The notes under the pieces: model-generated
What the model saw: the letters and a program-made list of their open reading frames with translations, nothing else
What the model was told of the DNA's origin: nothing
Databases searched by the model: none
Shown here: positions 8,902 to 18,832 of the stretch, one piece after another
Position numbering within the stretch: the first letter of the stretch is position 1
Layout: each line of letters opens with the position of its first letter
Assembly (NCBI GenBank): GCA_009829735.1
Contig: CM020620.1
Span: forward strand, 5,718,093 to 5,782,092
From: Pyropia yezoensis
Lineage: Eukaryota > Rhodophyta > Bangiophyceae > Bangiales > Bangiaceae
Reading direction: 5' to 3'
DNA: 64,000 nucleotides
Position numbers and translations under genes: made by a program

Positions 8902-11285
8902 CCCTCGGTAGGTACCCGAGAAAGGCCGTCGGCAAGGGCATGTTGCCTGCCAGGTCGGTACTCAATATCAAAGTTGAAGGGTGCCAGTCGCACCCTCCAC
9001 CGGTTGAGACGAGTGTTCGTACAGTCCGTCTTAAAGATGAACTGCAACGCGCAGTGGTCACAGCGGATGAGAAACTTCTCACCCTCTAGGTAGTGACGAA
9101 GTGACGTCACCGCCCACACCACTGCGAGTCCTTCCAACTCGGTGACTCCGTAGTTCTTCTCAGCCGAGTTCAGCCCCTTTCTGAAGTATCCTAACGGCAA
9201 GTACTCCTTGTCCGGATGCTGCTGAAGCAACACACAACCAAGTTGGTCGTAGCTAGCGTCCACATCCAGGATGTAGTGGCCTCCCAACCTGGGAATAGCC
9301 AGGATAGGGGGCTTCAGCAGAAGGTCCCGAAGAGTCTCAAAGGATTCCTGCTCCACCCGACTTGGGGGAGGCAGGTTCTTCGGTAGCGTTGAGCTCACTA
9401 GCTCATTCAGCGGCTTTGCAACCTTGGCGAAGCCCTTGGTGAAACGTCGGTACACGTTACACATCCCGAGGAAGCTCCTCATCTGTGTCAGGGTCCGGGG
9501 GTACTGAGCCTTACGGATGGCCCTCAAGTTCTTCTCGTTGACACTGAGGCGCCCCGGACGGACAACATGTCCCAAGTATTCCACCTCCTGAGTGAAGAGG
9601 TGGCACTTACTCGCCTTCAGTGATACACCGGCGTCAGCAAGTAGCTTGAACACCTGGCCAAGATGGCCAATGTGTTCCTCCGGACTTCGGGAGAACACAA
9701 TGATATCGTCTAGGTACACGAGACAGATCTGCCAGCGTACTCCGGCCAGAATCATGTCCATAGCGCGCTGGAAAGTTGCCGGCGCGTTACACAGGCCAAA
9801 CGGTAGGCGCTTGCACTGGTAGGTACCACAGTGACAGGTAAAGGTAGTTTTATGCCTGTCCTCCGGGGCAATGGGATTTTGCCAGTATCCCGCGTTACAG
9901 TCCAGGGTAAAGAACACGTTCGCCTCCCCCAGAGAGTCCAGACAGTCGTCCAACCTAGGTAGGGGATGACTATCCTTCACCGTGCTGTCGTTGAGCTTAC
10001 GGTAGTCGATACAGAACCGGGGGGTCCCATCAACTTTGGGGACGATAACCACCGGACTCGCCCACTCGGCGTTACTGGCCTCGATCACATCGAGGGCCTC
10101 CATGCGAGCAACTTGCTCCTTAACGAGGGCCCTTGAACGGGGTCCTCCCCTATACGGTTGTTGGCGTATAGGGGGTGCACCGGGCTTCAACTCGATCCGG
10201 TGTTGGGTAGCTCTCATGAGTCCCAATTGACCATCCCACAACTTGTGATATTGGTCCAAGAGGCGTTTAACTTGAACCCTCAACCCGGATGAAACACCCT
10301 CCATGTTCACATGGGGCCGAGGAGAGGCGGCCGACTTGGCTTGATGCTTCTCCTTTCCGGACTTCGGGTCGCTATTTGCGCCCGCATTGAGAGTGACCGC
10401 TACTACCGGTCCCTCGTGTTGGTCGATAAAGCCGAACTTGGCTCCCGACTTGAAGTGCTTGGGCGACGAGCTCAGGTTCATCACCTGGATCCTCCACGGG
10501 ACTCCGGCTTTGGAGTCCATCGTGCCAAGGGCAACATGCACTTGGTGCTTGCGAGCAAGACGGGGGTAAGGGTGCACCAACCCGTTCCCCGTATAATCAG
10601 TTACAACGTCAACGTCCGCCACCGAGTTTGGGGGCAACTTGACTTCACGGGCTAAGCGCAGGGTAGCAGTAAACCCTTCACTCACAGAGCAAACAGGCTT
10701 GGACTGTGAGACTGTCACAGGAGCCACAGACTTTCCCTTACCAAGGATGGGGATAGTCTCCCCATTCATCAACTTGACCCAGTACTCAGGGCCACTAATC
10801 AGAGGCACTTGTGTTACGACATAAGGGGTACCCAGAAGCAGGGGTACCGATATATTCTCGACTACTCCATAGGTCACGTCGACCTCATGGGTCCCCAACC
10901 TAGTTGGTAGGGTCACGGCATCAACGATGGGAAGTACCCCACCATTGATATCGATCAGATGGTCAGCTTTAGACTTCCAGCGTTGGAGCTTCATCTCCTT
11001 TGGTAATAGCGACTTGCGTATCAAGGAGGCTCCTGAACCGGTATCAAGTACGATACGGGCACAACAGGCGCGGCCGGGGGCAAGTTGCACCCGTCCAGCC
11101 ACCTGGAAGTTCTCACCCGTCAGCACCGCGATGACCCGACGTGGGTTTACGTTCTTGGGGAGTCCTACCCGAGGTGGGCGGACTCCCTTAGGTCGCGGCA
11201 GTATCCGGCACGGTTGATTCGTCCTCTTGACCCACTTGGCCGAGGCTGCCGTTGTGAGCTTCGGACGACCAGCTCTAACGGTCAT
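8856..11285 (-). CDS. Ty3-A copy 1 protease, reverse transcriptase, RNase H
   Basis: The domains in order are as follows. An aspartic protease has IVLDTGSGAS near residue 75. The reverse transcriptase spans about residues 370-600, with FCIDYRKLN, LPFGLCNAPATFQ and the catalytic YLDD in CLVYLDDIIVF. RNase H follows, with ILDVDASYDQLG, TELEGLAVVWA and RPGRQHALADGLSR. The fold and order are those of Ty3 Pol. The ATG at 11285 overlaps the second Gag-frame stop as ATGA, in the -1 register. The frame ends at 8856 through the register break before integrase. RT reads NAGYWQNPIAP where Ty3-B has [11 protein letters not shown]. All catalytic Asp residues are present. Confidence 0.92.
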   Translation of the reverse strand: MTVRAGRPKLTTAASAKWVKRTNQPCRILPRPKGVRPPRVGLPKNVNPRRVIAVLTGENFQVAGRVQLAPGRACCARIVLDTGSGASLIRKSLLPKEMKLQRWKSKADHLIDINGGVLPIVDAVTLPTRLGTHEVDVTYGVVENISVPLLLGTPYVVTQVPLISGPEYWVKLMNGETIPILGKGKSVAPVTVSQSKPVCSVSEGFTATLRLAREVKLPPNSVADVDVVTDYTGNGLVHPYPRLARKHQVHVALGTMDSKAGVPWRIQVMNLSSSPKHFKSGAKFGFIDQHEGPVVAVTLNAGANSDPKSGKEKHQAKSAASPRPHVNMEGVSSGLRVQVKRLLDQYHKLWDGQLGLMRATQHRIELKPGAPPIRQQPYRGGPRSRALVKEQVARMEALDVIEASNAEWASPVVIVPKVDGTPRFCIDYRKLNDSTVKDSHPLPRLDDCLDSLGEANVFFTLDCNAGYWQNPIAPEDRHKTTFTCHCGTYQCKRLPFGLCNAPATFQRAMDMILAGVRWQICLVYLDDIIVFSRSPEEHIGHLGQVFKLLADAGVSLKASKCHLFTQEVEYLGHVVRPGRLSVNEKNLRAIRKAQYPRTLTQMRSFLGMCNVYRRFTKGFAKVAKPLNELVSSTLPKNLPPPSRVEQESFETLRDLLLKPPILAIPRLGGHYILDVDASYDQLGCVLLQQHPDKEYLPLGYFRKGLNSAEKNYGVTELEGLAVVWAVTSLRHYLEGEKFLIRCDHCALQFIFKTDCTNTRLNRWRVRLAPFNFDIEYRPGRQHALADGLSRVPTEGWTLTQSMTTSPSWG

Positions 11286-11467
11286 TCGTTTCCCGCCGAC
11301 TTGGCGTCCGAATCTGAGGACGAAGGGGAAAACGACGAGTCCGAGGACGACTTGTCCGCCCCTTCCGCCGAGGGTGTGGTGACCGCCACTACCGGTTGAG
11401 ATCCACCCTCGCGGCGTGAACGTACTTCGTTCGTAGCCGTCTTCTTACTCGCATTCTTAACGAGTTG
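11282..11467 (-). CDS. Ty3-A copy 1 Gag readthrough extension
   Basis: Downstream of the Gag TGA the same frame stays open for 61 codons. It has a Lys/Arg-rich start and an acidic Ser/Asp-rich end, and stops in an ATGA overlap with the Pol start. The shared AGNE-stop ending with Ty3-B suggests it belonged to Gag. Whether the TGA is read through or is a mutation cannot be told here. Confidence 0.6.
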   Translation of the reverse strand, partial: QLVKNASKKTATNEVRSRREGGSQPVVAVTTPSAEGADKSSSDSSFSPSSSDSDAKSAGNE

Positions 11468-13228
11468 TCAAATGCGTTTACTCAACATAGGGCAATCATA
11501 TGCCCAGTGTCCATCGGAGTTGCAGTTCCAACACCGATGGTCAGTTCCCGGAGGGGTCTTACCGACTTGGGAAGCCGATGGGGTACCTTGGGAAGTTCCC
11601 ACGGCAGCTAATACATTATCCTTGCGGAGTCCGCGTGCCTCTCTCAACTCTCTGGCCCGGCGCGCCTCCTCCCGTTCCTTGGCTAACTCGGCCTGACGCT
11701 CCTGGCGTTGTTCCTCCCGCAACTTGCGGTAGGCCTCGCCTCTGCGGTAGGCGAACCTAGCCAACTCGGCCAGGGTCGCCCGGGCAGTGTTATGCTCCCG
11801 GGTCTCCATCCGGACTGACCAATGGAGTCCCTCCACAAACCGACTCTTCACCACAGCTTGTGGATGAAGAAACCCACAAAGGTTGTTGAGCTTACGGACT
11901 CGCTCCGCAAAGAACAACTCGCCCTCAGTCTCTTCCTGATGGGCTTGCGTAAACTCCTCGACTTGAGAAGCCAGCGCCGCTTCATCAACCATGGCTCTCA
12001 ACAACCAGTTGACGAGCTCCAAATAGGACGTCACCTCCCCAGCGCCTCCACTTGAGGAGCTGGGCATGACGGACAAGAGTTCTGTCCGCAGGTCTCTCTT
12101 CGTAAGCTCCTGTAGCATGTAGAAAGCCATGCCCTCACTTATGGCATTGTCGTCACAGGCTTTTGTGAAACGACGTAGAAACTGAAAGACACGGAGGGGG
12201 GGAGTTCCATCCCGCTGCGCGTTGTGCCCAAAAGAGTGAAGTGCATTCTTCTTGGCACGACCCATGGCTTGGGCCTGGTCAGGACCATACGCCACCGACC
12301 TATTGGGGAGGGCGTAGGTCTCACAATCGAAGATCCTCTCGTAGTTCGGGTTGGCTACCTGGATCTTGGGCGGCACCTCACGTTGAGGGAACAGCCGCTG
12401 TGGCACTGGGGCAAGTTCACCCTCAGTGCCCATAGTCTGGCGCGGCGCGCTTGGTGTAGCCGCCGGCGTTTCCGGGGGGAACTCCCCCATGAAGGGCGTA
12501 CGCCCCACCGAGTATGGTGTGGCTCCCTCGTTGGGAGTCACAGGGGTCGCCCCCTGTTCGGGGCGACCCGAAATAGGCGTGAGGAGGGATTCCCCCTGCG
12601 TCTGAGGGCTCGAAAGCCCCGATCCGGTCTGGACATTAAGGCCATCTGGCAAACTCGCCACAATCTGACTCAGAATAGTATTCGTCATCGTGACCACCAG
12701 GTCCGGCAAAGTCTGCCGCAACACATTGGTCGCCTCCCGACGGAGAGTTTCCGCGAGGAGTGGATTATCGACTCCAATTGAGTCTCGGTCCGCCTCCGGG
12801 AGTCTACCTGAGGGGTAACCACGACCCTCAGGAGTCTCGACCGGGGGCATGGGCGCGAGCCCATCGCCAACCAACGGAGGTCCGCCGTCCTCCGAAAGCC
12901 AAGTTGGCGACGGCTCCAAGCCAAAGTTGGCTCCAACCCGAGCGGAACCCGCGGGGACAGTCCCCTCACCTTGGGACGTTCCCGTTGAGTGTACCACACC
13001 GTGGCCGGACTTTAGCCCACCCACATCAGAAGTGTCACCCGAATGAACTCCCGACTGAGTCGGGGTGGCCAGTTGCCCGCCCGTACTCCTAGTCCTTCTG
13101 GCTTGAGGGACCTCTAGTCCCTCTGCCACCCCAGGTACACGTACCTGTGTCTCACCAGTATTCGAAGGCGCTGAAGTACGTGCGTCACCCGTGTACTCCC
13201 CGGACGACGGGGGGTCCGAACTAGCCAT
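11468..13228 (-). CDS. Ty3-A copy 1 Gag, 586 aa
   Basis: This is the structural protein of the particle. The first 250 residues are Pro/Ser/Thr/Gly-rich. A helical capsid-like part follows at about residues 310-480, then a highly charged coiled-coil-like helix rich in E, R and A at about 490-545, then one zinc knuckle CWNCNSDGHWAYDC (C-x2-C-x4-H-x4-C). The ATG at 13228 has a good context (aacATGGC). The TGA at 11468 is followed in the same frame by 61 open codons rich in Ser and Asp that end in SAGNE-stop at 11282-11284. The Gag of Ty3-B also ends in AGNE-stop, so the longer form is probably ancestral. Confidence 0.9.
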   Translation of the reverse strand: MASSDPPSSGEYTGDARTSAPSNTGETQVRVPGVAEGLEVPQARRTRSTGGQLATPTQSGVHSGDTSDVGGLKSGHGVVHSTGTSQGEGTVPAGSARVGANFGLEPSPTWLSEDGGPPLVGDGLAPMPPVETPEGRGYPSGRLPEADRDSIGVDNPLLAETLRREATNVLRQTLPDLVVTMTNTILSQIVASLPDGLNVQTGSGLSSPQTQGESLLTPISGRPEQGATPVTPNEGATPYSVGRTPFMGEFPPETPAATPSAPRQTMGTEGELAPVPQRLFPQREVPPKIQVANPNYERIFDCETYALPNRSVAYGPDQAQAMGRAKKNALHSFGHNAQRDGTPPLRVFQFLRRFTKACDDNAISEGMAFYMLQELTKRDLRTELLSVMPSSSSGGAGEVTSYLELVNWLLRAMVDEAALASQVEEFTQAHQEETEGELFFAERVRKLNNLCGFLHPQAVVKSRFVEGLHWSVRMETREHNTARATLAELARFAYRRGEAYRKLREEQRQERQAELAKEREEARRARELREARGLRKDNVLAAVGTSQGTPSASQVGKTPPGTDHRCWNCNSDGHWAYDCPMLSKRI

Positions 13229-13327
13229 GTTGGCTGACGATCCTTATGACACGGTCCAAGTCCACCGTACCTCTGAGACAGAGGGCCCCCTACACCCGGG
13301 TGCACCCGGAGGTAAAGTTTACCTCTG

Positions 13328-13345
13328 TCCCCTGCTGCTCCACCA
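13328..13345 (-). promoter_or_regulatory. Ty3-A copy 1 primer-binding site
   Basis: On the minus strand, two bases after the 5' LTR end, the sequence reads TGGTGGAGCAGCAGGGGA. It begins with TGG, which pairs with the tRNA CCA end. Ty3-B has the same 18 bases after its own 5' LTR. I did not identify the tRNA. Confidence 0.8.
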
Positions 13346-13347
13346 AA

Positions 13348-13816
13348 TGTGGCAAAAACTACTTACACACACGGCACCCAAGTTGGGGCGGTGTACAAGG
13401 GCTGCCTCCAGTGTCGGGGGAACCGGAAGAAGTGCAAGTCGCACACACTCTGTCCCTGTTGTGGGGCAATCCCCCCACTGACAAACAAGAAGATGGTGTG
13501 TGGGCCAACAGTTTCTTGGTCGGGACGGGGACGCAGGGCCAAGCCCCGCTGTCCCTCCCCTTATCCCCCCAGGGTCCCCTCAGAATCTCGCCACTCAGAA
13601 TCTCCCACCCCAGCACCTGCCCACCGGGCCACACGAGAATTCAAGACGATAAATGCAGAAAACCCTCAAATCCAAGTTGGAGTTACTACTAAGCTAACTA
13701 TCCCAAACTTAGGGAATATTGACCCAAATGCAGGGGGAGGAACGGATCAGGCTCGTGGCCTGCCGCCCCTTGCATGGCACGTGTTGCCCCCCTACCTGGG
13801 GGTCAATACTGCCACA
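13348..13816 (-). repeat. Ty3-A copy 1, 5' LTR
   Basis: 469 bp with TGTGGCA/TGCCACA termini; it drives transcription toward lower coordinates. It is followed by the second GGTGC of the target duplication. Confidence 0.93.
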
Positions 13817-13821
13817 GGTGC

Positions 13822-13930
13822 CGAGCGGCCGGGTCGCCCGGAACGGTCGCGGGCCCTAAATCATTGGGGAGTCCAGTTCGGGGTCCCGAGAGGAAAGAGG
13901 TGCGTCCAGATGCATCTCCCTTTACCAACA
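13822..13930 (-). repeat. Copia 3' LTR, proximal part
   Basis: This is the continuation of the copia LTR after the Ty3 insertion. Its inner end is placed at 13930 because CAACA there is the inverted complement of the outer TGTTG end. The boundary is inferred, since the matching part of the 5' LTR is lost. A related stretch in reverse orientation lies at 27525-27612. Confidence 0.65.
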
Positions 13931-16900
13931 CTCTCACGCGGGCGTCCGCCGCACAGGCAGACGGGAAGAGGTCCCGTAGCCCCAGTCCGAAGGAGCAGGC
14001 TGCCAAAGCCGTGGTAGCCAGCGGCTTGGTCAGGATGTCGGACACCATCGCCGATATGCCTGTGAATGCAAGCGTTACCTCACCACGGGCAACACGATCC
14101 CGCACAAAGTGGTGGACGACGTCGATGTGCTTGCTCCGCGCCGTGCCCCCTGCGCTCTGTGCCAGCCGGATCGCACCCTGGTTGTCGCACATCAGTTGCG
14201 GCGGTCCAGTGGCCTGGTGCAGGTCGTCCAACAGCTTCCGCAGCCAGAGCGCCTCGCGTGTAGCCGCGGCGGCCGCGATGTACTTGGCCACCATCGTTGA
14301 GGTGGCCACCGTGGCCTGCACCTTGCTGGTCCACGGAGCTGCCGCGCCGTTGCAGAGGAAGGCGAATCCACTCGTCGAGCGTCTGGTGTCGAGGTCCCCA
14401 GCGAAGTCGGCATCGGTGTACCCCAGCAGCTCTACCCCTCCGCCGTACGTAATGCCCCGGTACGCGGTGCCTTTCAGAAAGCGCAGCACAGTCATAGTCA
14501 CCTTTGCATGCTCTTCCGTGGGTGCGGCCGAGAAACGTGCCAGCTTACCGACGGCGTTAGAGATGTCGGGCCATGTGAACGTCGCCACGTGCAGCAGGTC
14601 GCCAAGCAGCTCCTGGTAGCTCTTGACGCCACGGGGGTCGAGGGGTGCACCCGCGCCCCGCAGCGGTGCGCCGACGGCCATGGGGAGGAGCACGCGATTG
14701 GCGTCTGCTTGCCCGTGCCGCGTCACGAGGTCCTTGACAAACTGCTGCTGGCTTAGTGAGAGCCCTCTGCTCTGCCTGTCACGGCTGAGGTGTAAGCCGA
14801 GGAAGTACGTCGGCTCGCGAATGTCCCGTGACGCAAAAGTCCTCATAATCCGCCCCTTCAGCTCCAGGGTCTCGTGGGGGTTGACTCCCAAGATGAGCAG
14901 GTCATCCACTTAGACCAGCATAGCCAGGCGGAGACGTCCATTCCACGTGTGTACGTACAAGCAGGGGTGTGCTTCACAGCGCTCAAGCCCCATCCCTGAC
15001 AGTGCCTGGTGAAGCAGGTCATACCACGCGCGTGCGGCCGGCTTGAAGCCGCAGGCCTTCCGCAGGCGGCAAACCATGGCAGGGTCCCCGCGATCGTAGC
15101 CTCGAGGCTGCTCGACGTAGAGCTCCTCGCCGACTGGTCCATTGAGGAAGGCCGTCGCCACATCGACCTGGTGCATGACCATGTCGTCCTTCGCCACCAG
15201 CGCTAGCAGCGTGCGTAGCGTGGTGTGATGGGCGACTGGCGCCCACGTCTCGGTGTAGTCGCGCCCAGCCATCTGCCAGTTGCCGCAAACCACAAACCGT
15301 CCATTGTGCCTGGTCACCTCTCCATCCGCTCCACGCTTCCTCTTGTTGAGCATCTGCGTCGGGAGAATGGTTGCCCCAGGCGGGCACATCGCCAGCTCCC
15401 ACGTCCCGTTCCGCCACAGGAAGTCGACTGCCTTCATGTTCGCGCGGTGGAAGTCGGGCCAGTCGGGCTCTTTCTTGGCCCTTGCCATGGTCATCCTGTC
15501 GGGGTTTCTTGCGCTATGCGCGGCCTTTGCCGCCCCACAGCCCTGGTCGGCTTCCTCCGGCGCGTCTTCCCCCCCGAGTCGCTGTGGGGGGTTCCTGGTA
15601 CGGCTTGGGTACCTGGACGACCCGCCAGGCGCAACCCCTGGAGGTGCGACTGAGCCAGCTCACACGGGCGGCGCAGCAACATTGATGTTGTCACTCGCGG
15701 TGGTGCCGCCGGCGGACGCCACGACGTCGGTGTTGCCAGCGTCGGTTGCCGGTGCCTGTCCCGTGAGCACCCGCGCCGCCGCGATGGCCTGCTGAAGCGA
15801 GGCGGGGAGGGTCGCTTCCGCTGCGTCGTCGGCCGGGCTGGCCCCGCTTGCAGCTGGCATGTCCGGTGCAGTGGGCTCATGGTATGCCAAGGTCGACGCC
15901 AGCCTCGCGTCAGTCGTCATCACGGCAGGCGTCGTGTCTGTATCCATGCGCCGCGCGGGGAAAGCGGTGGCTGCTCCTACGGGAGGCGGGGCGCGTGCCG
16001 TCTCGTCAAAGATGACATCGCGACTGATCTTGAGTGACCCGTTCACGGACACGCGGTACGCCTTGCTGTTCTCAGCGTAGCCGAGGAAGATGCCTCGCTC
16101 GCTCTGCGGGACCAGCTTGCGGCGGAGCTCGTGTGGAACCATGACGTAGGCGGGGCAGCCCAACACGCGCAGGTGGGACACGTTCGGCCGATGGCCATAG
16201 AACGCCTGGTAGAGCGTCATCGACGCTCCGCCTTGGGGGCTGCGGTTCAGCACGTAGTTGGCGGCCATGACGGCCTCCCCCCAGTACAGCTTGTGAAAGC
16301 CGGCATCGGCGAGCATGGTGACGACGCCCTCCATCAGCGTGCGGTTGTACCGCTCGGCTACCCCGTTCTGCTGAGGAGTGTAGGGCGTCGTCAGCTGGTG
16401 CTGAATGCCCTTGGCACGCAGCCACGTCTTGAAGTCGTCGGAGAGAAACTCCTTCCCGTTGTCGCTGCGGATGGCCTTCACCATCCGTCCCTGTCGGGTC
16501 TCCCACTCCTGGAGCACGTTCATCAGCACCTGTGCGGCGTCCGACTTGCGTATGATGGGCAGGGCGCTTTTCCACCCAGTCTTGTCGTCAATGGTGGTAA
16601 CGAAGAAACGCGCCCCGCTGATGGACGCATCCGTCATGGGGCCACACACATTAGTGTGGATCTAGTCCAGCGCCCACTTGGTCCCGCTGCGCGACGTCGG
16701 GAACAGGGCCCGTGCCTGCTTTCCGCGCGCGCATCGGTCACACATCTCCGACTGCGTAGGGGGGGGACCGCCCTCCATATCCCCGACCATACGACGCACT
16801 TGCTGCAGAGACTTTTTATTGATGTGGTTGAAGCGCCGGTGCCACGTGCCGGTAGCGATGACATCAGCCGCCATTGCCGTCGTCCCAGTGGGCACGGTGA

Positions 16901-18311
16901 GCAGCACGAGCACTTCCCCATGCGACAGGCCAGAGAAGATGTCCCGACCCTTGTGGGTGACGGCCACAGTGCCGCGCCCGAAGTTGACCTCGAACCCGTG
17001 CTGCATCATCGCGGCAATGGAGAAGAGGTTGACCGACAGAGCGCCGACCAGCAAGACGTTTCGGGGAATGAAGGAGATGACACCCCCTCCCGCACACACG
17101 ATGACGATGGTTACGGTGCCGGCCGTGGTGGCGACGCAGTCCTCTCCGTTCATCATCGTAATGTTAACCGGCTCGACGTCCTGGGCGTCCGACAGCAGAC
17201 GGGCCTTGCCTGTGATGTGGTGTGACGCCCCGCTGTCAATGATCCACCCATCCTTGAGCGGCATGGACGTTCCGGCCATCAGAGCCAGGCCGCCGCTCGG
17301 CGGCGAGCCAGGGCCACGGTCGTTGTTGCCGCGGCTGGCAGGTCCGTTGACCTGGCGGTGCGCAGGCTGTGGCGCTCCGCCACGGCTCCCACGGGAGCGG
17401 TAGCCCGCTCCGTGCTGCTGCTGAGGGCGGTTCACAGGGCTGTACGTGACCGCCGTCTGTGGCTGGTGGCCGCGCGCCAGTCGGCGGCACTCCCAGCGCC
17501 CGCGACCCGGACATCGGCAGTACGTGCATGTCTCCGCCTCTCGCCGGTTGACACCGTAAGCAGGCGCCGACGCTGACGGCATCGCGCCAAAGGCCACCGC
17601 TTGGTCAGATCCGGTGCCGTGCACCGCCTTGTGCCGTACCTCCGCATCCATCAGGCGGTCCGTCACCTTGGCAATCGTCAGGGTCTCCTGGCCGGACAGC
17701 AGCATCACGGTCGTGTCGTACGCTGCCGGCAGCCAGACGGGGATGGCGGCCACCAGGTCTCCTTCGGGGGGACCCTGCTCAAGCTGCCCCAGCTCATACT
17801 GCAGGAGCGTTCCACGGTTGATATACTCCAGCATGGGCTCCCCAGCCTTCATGTGGATGCCAGTAAGCTGGCGACGCATCTCTAGGGCCACTGCCAAGCT
17901 CTCGGAGTCGAAGGCCACCAGCAGCTTGCCCCATGCCTCGCGCGCCGTCGTGCAGACGCGAAAGGTAACGTGGTAAACTGGCTCGACGCGAATGTGCATC
18001 GTGGCCATCGCCACTTCGTCCATGCGCTGCCAGTCGAGGGTGGCCAGCTGCGCCCGCGCCTTAGTCTTTGCCGCCTCCCCTGCCTCCGTTGTGGGGTTCC
18101 CCGCAATGAAGGCCTCCCGCTCAGCCTGCGACGGGATGCGCTCCTCCTCCTGCATGATGCGCACCACACGAGGGGGCGCGTCCTCGTCCACGGCCGCCCA
18201 GCAGTTCTTGAGCTTCAGCATGTGCTTCATGTTCGCGAACCACGCCAAGTGGCTTCCGGCGTTCAGCTTCTCGACCTTGGGGAGGGGCTCGGCCCCGCTG
18301 TGGGTCGGCAT
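13931..18311 (-). pseudogene. Copia Gag-Pol, degenerate
   Basis: One frame runs from the ATG at 18311 (MPTHSGAEPL) to the LTR, interrupted by three stops: TAG at 16662-16664, TGA at 15660-15662 and TAA at 14910-14912. The domains are Gag with a zinc knuckle whose His is Arg (CTYCRCPGRGRWEC), protease (WIIDSGASHH), integrase (HHCC zinc site; SDNGKEF and NGVAERYN retained), RT and RNase H (MCDNQGAI, SKHIDV). The first catalytic Asp of integrase is Asn (HTNVCGPM). The TAA replaces the Tyr of the RT catalytic YVDD. No proper stop is visible before the LTR. The element can no longer make a working polyprotein. The domain order is diagnostic for Ty1/copia. Confidence 0.88.
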
Positions 18312-18404
18312 AATGGTGTGGGTCCGCGCGATGCAGCGGAGCCGGCAGTCGCCGGGCGGCGCGTGGCCAACGGCACCCGGAAGGAAGATTGCGCTCAGTA
18401 GCAG

Positions 18405-18419
18405 CCCGGGCCCATAACC
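18405..18419 (-). promoter_or_regulatory. Copia primer-binding site, initiator tRNA-Met half type
   Basis: Directly after the 5' LTR the minus strand reads GGTTATGGGCCCGGG. The first 12 bases complement GGGCCCATAACC, the anticodon stem-loop of plant-type initiator tRNA-Met, not a tRNA 3' end. Drosophila copia primes from a 5' half of the same tRNA, so this fits the family. Confidence 0.75.
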
Positions 18420-18832
18420 TGTTAAGGGAGCGTGTGTGTGTGTGTAGGGTGTGCGTGGTCGTGACGACGGTGGTTCGGTGCGAAGAGGATGTTCTTGTCT
18501 GCCTCTATTCCGATTCCCCTCACTCGGCACTACTTGCCAGAGTATATGTAGGTTCCACTTCCCCTCTCTCCCCCTCTCTCCCTCTCTCCACATGCGGGCC
18601 CCCCCTCGTAGTACGCAATGCGCCTTGCTCGCAGTGTCCTCAGGTCCCCCCGGTTGTCCGCCTCTCCCGGGTTGACTCCTTGTCCCTGTCGTGGTGCCCG
18701 CACAGGCACCGACGTACGTTGTCCGCTCCCGCGCCCCCTTGCGCCCTCCCCGGTCCCGCTGCCAACAAACGAGCAGCAACGAGCCAACTCACCGTCCGGT
18801 CCCCCGCCTCACCCGTCTTCCGAATTGGGTGC
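18420..18832 (-). repeat. Copia 5' LTR, partial
   Basis: It matches 4880-5290 with a few substitutions (TGTTAAGGG against TGTTGAGGA at the end) and one extra GT. It is cut at 18832 by Ty3-A copy 2 at exactly the same base as the other LTR. The remaining LTR sequence does not reappear after copy 2. Confidence 0.85.

Larger units (their letters stand above)
5291..13816 (-). mobile_element. Ty3-A chromovirus, copy 1, full length
   Basis: This is a Ty3-type LTR retroelement of 8,526 bp on the minus strand. It has 469-bp LTRs with TGTGGCA/TGCCACA ends, a polypurine tract next to the 3' LTR (minus strand, 5760-5778), a primer-binding site next to the 5' LTR, and Gag, protease, RT, RNase H and integrase in Ty3 order with a chromodomain-like tail. 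The GGTGC target duplication is intact. An extra antisense gene sits between pol and the 3' LTR. It is inserted into the copia 3' LTR, so it is younger than that copia. The LTRs differ at 13 of 469 positions. Confidence 0.93.
4880..18832 (-). mobile_element. Copia-type LTR retroelement, degenerate, with a nested Ty3 insertion
   Basis: This Ty1/copia element lies on the minus strand. The 3' LTR is 4880-5290 plus 13822-13930, split by Ty3-A copy 1. The internal part is 13931-18419 (about 4.5 kb, usual for copia). The surviving part of the 5' LTR is 18420-18832, cut short where Ty3-A copy 2 begins. LTR termini read TGTTG and CAACA. Domain order is Gag, protease, integrase, RT, RNase H, which defines copia. 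The 5' LTR distal end is missing, so no target duplication can be checked. The outer left flank is AGCAG at 4875-4879. Three in-frame stops and changed catalytic residues show it is dead. Confidence 0.85.
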
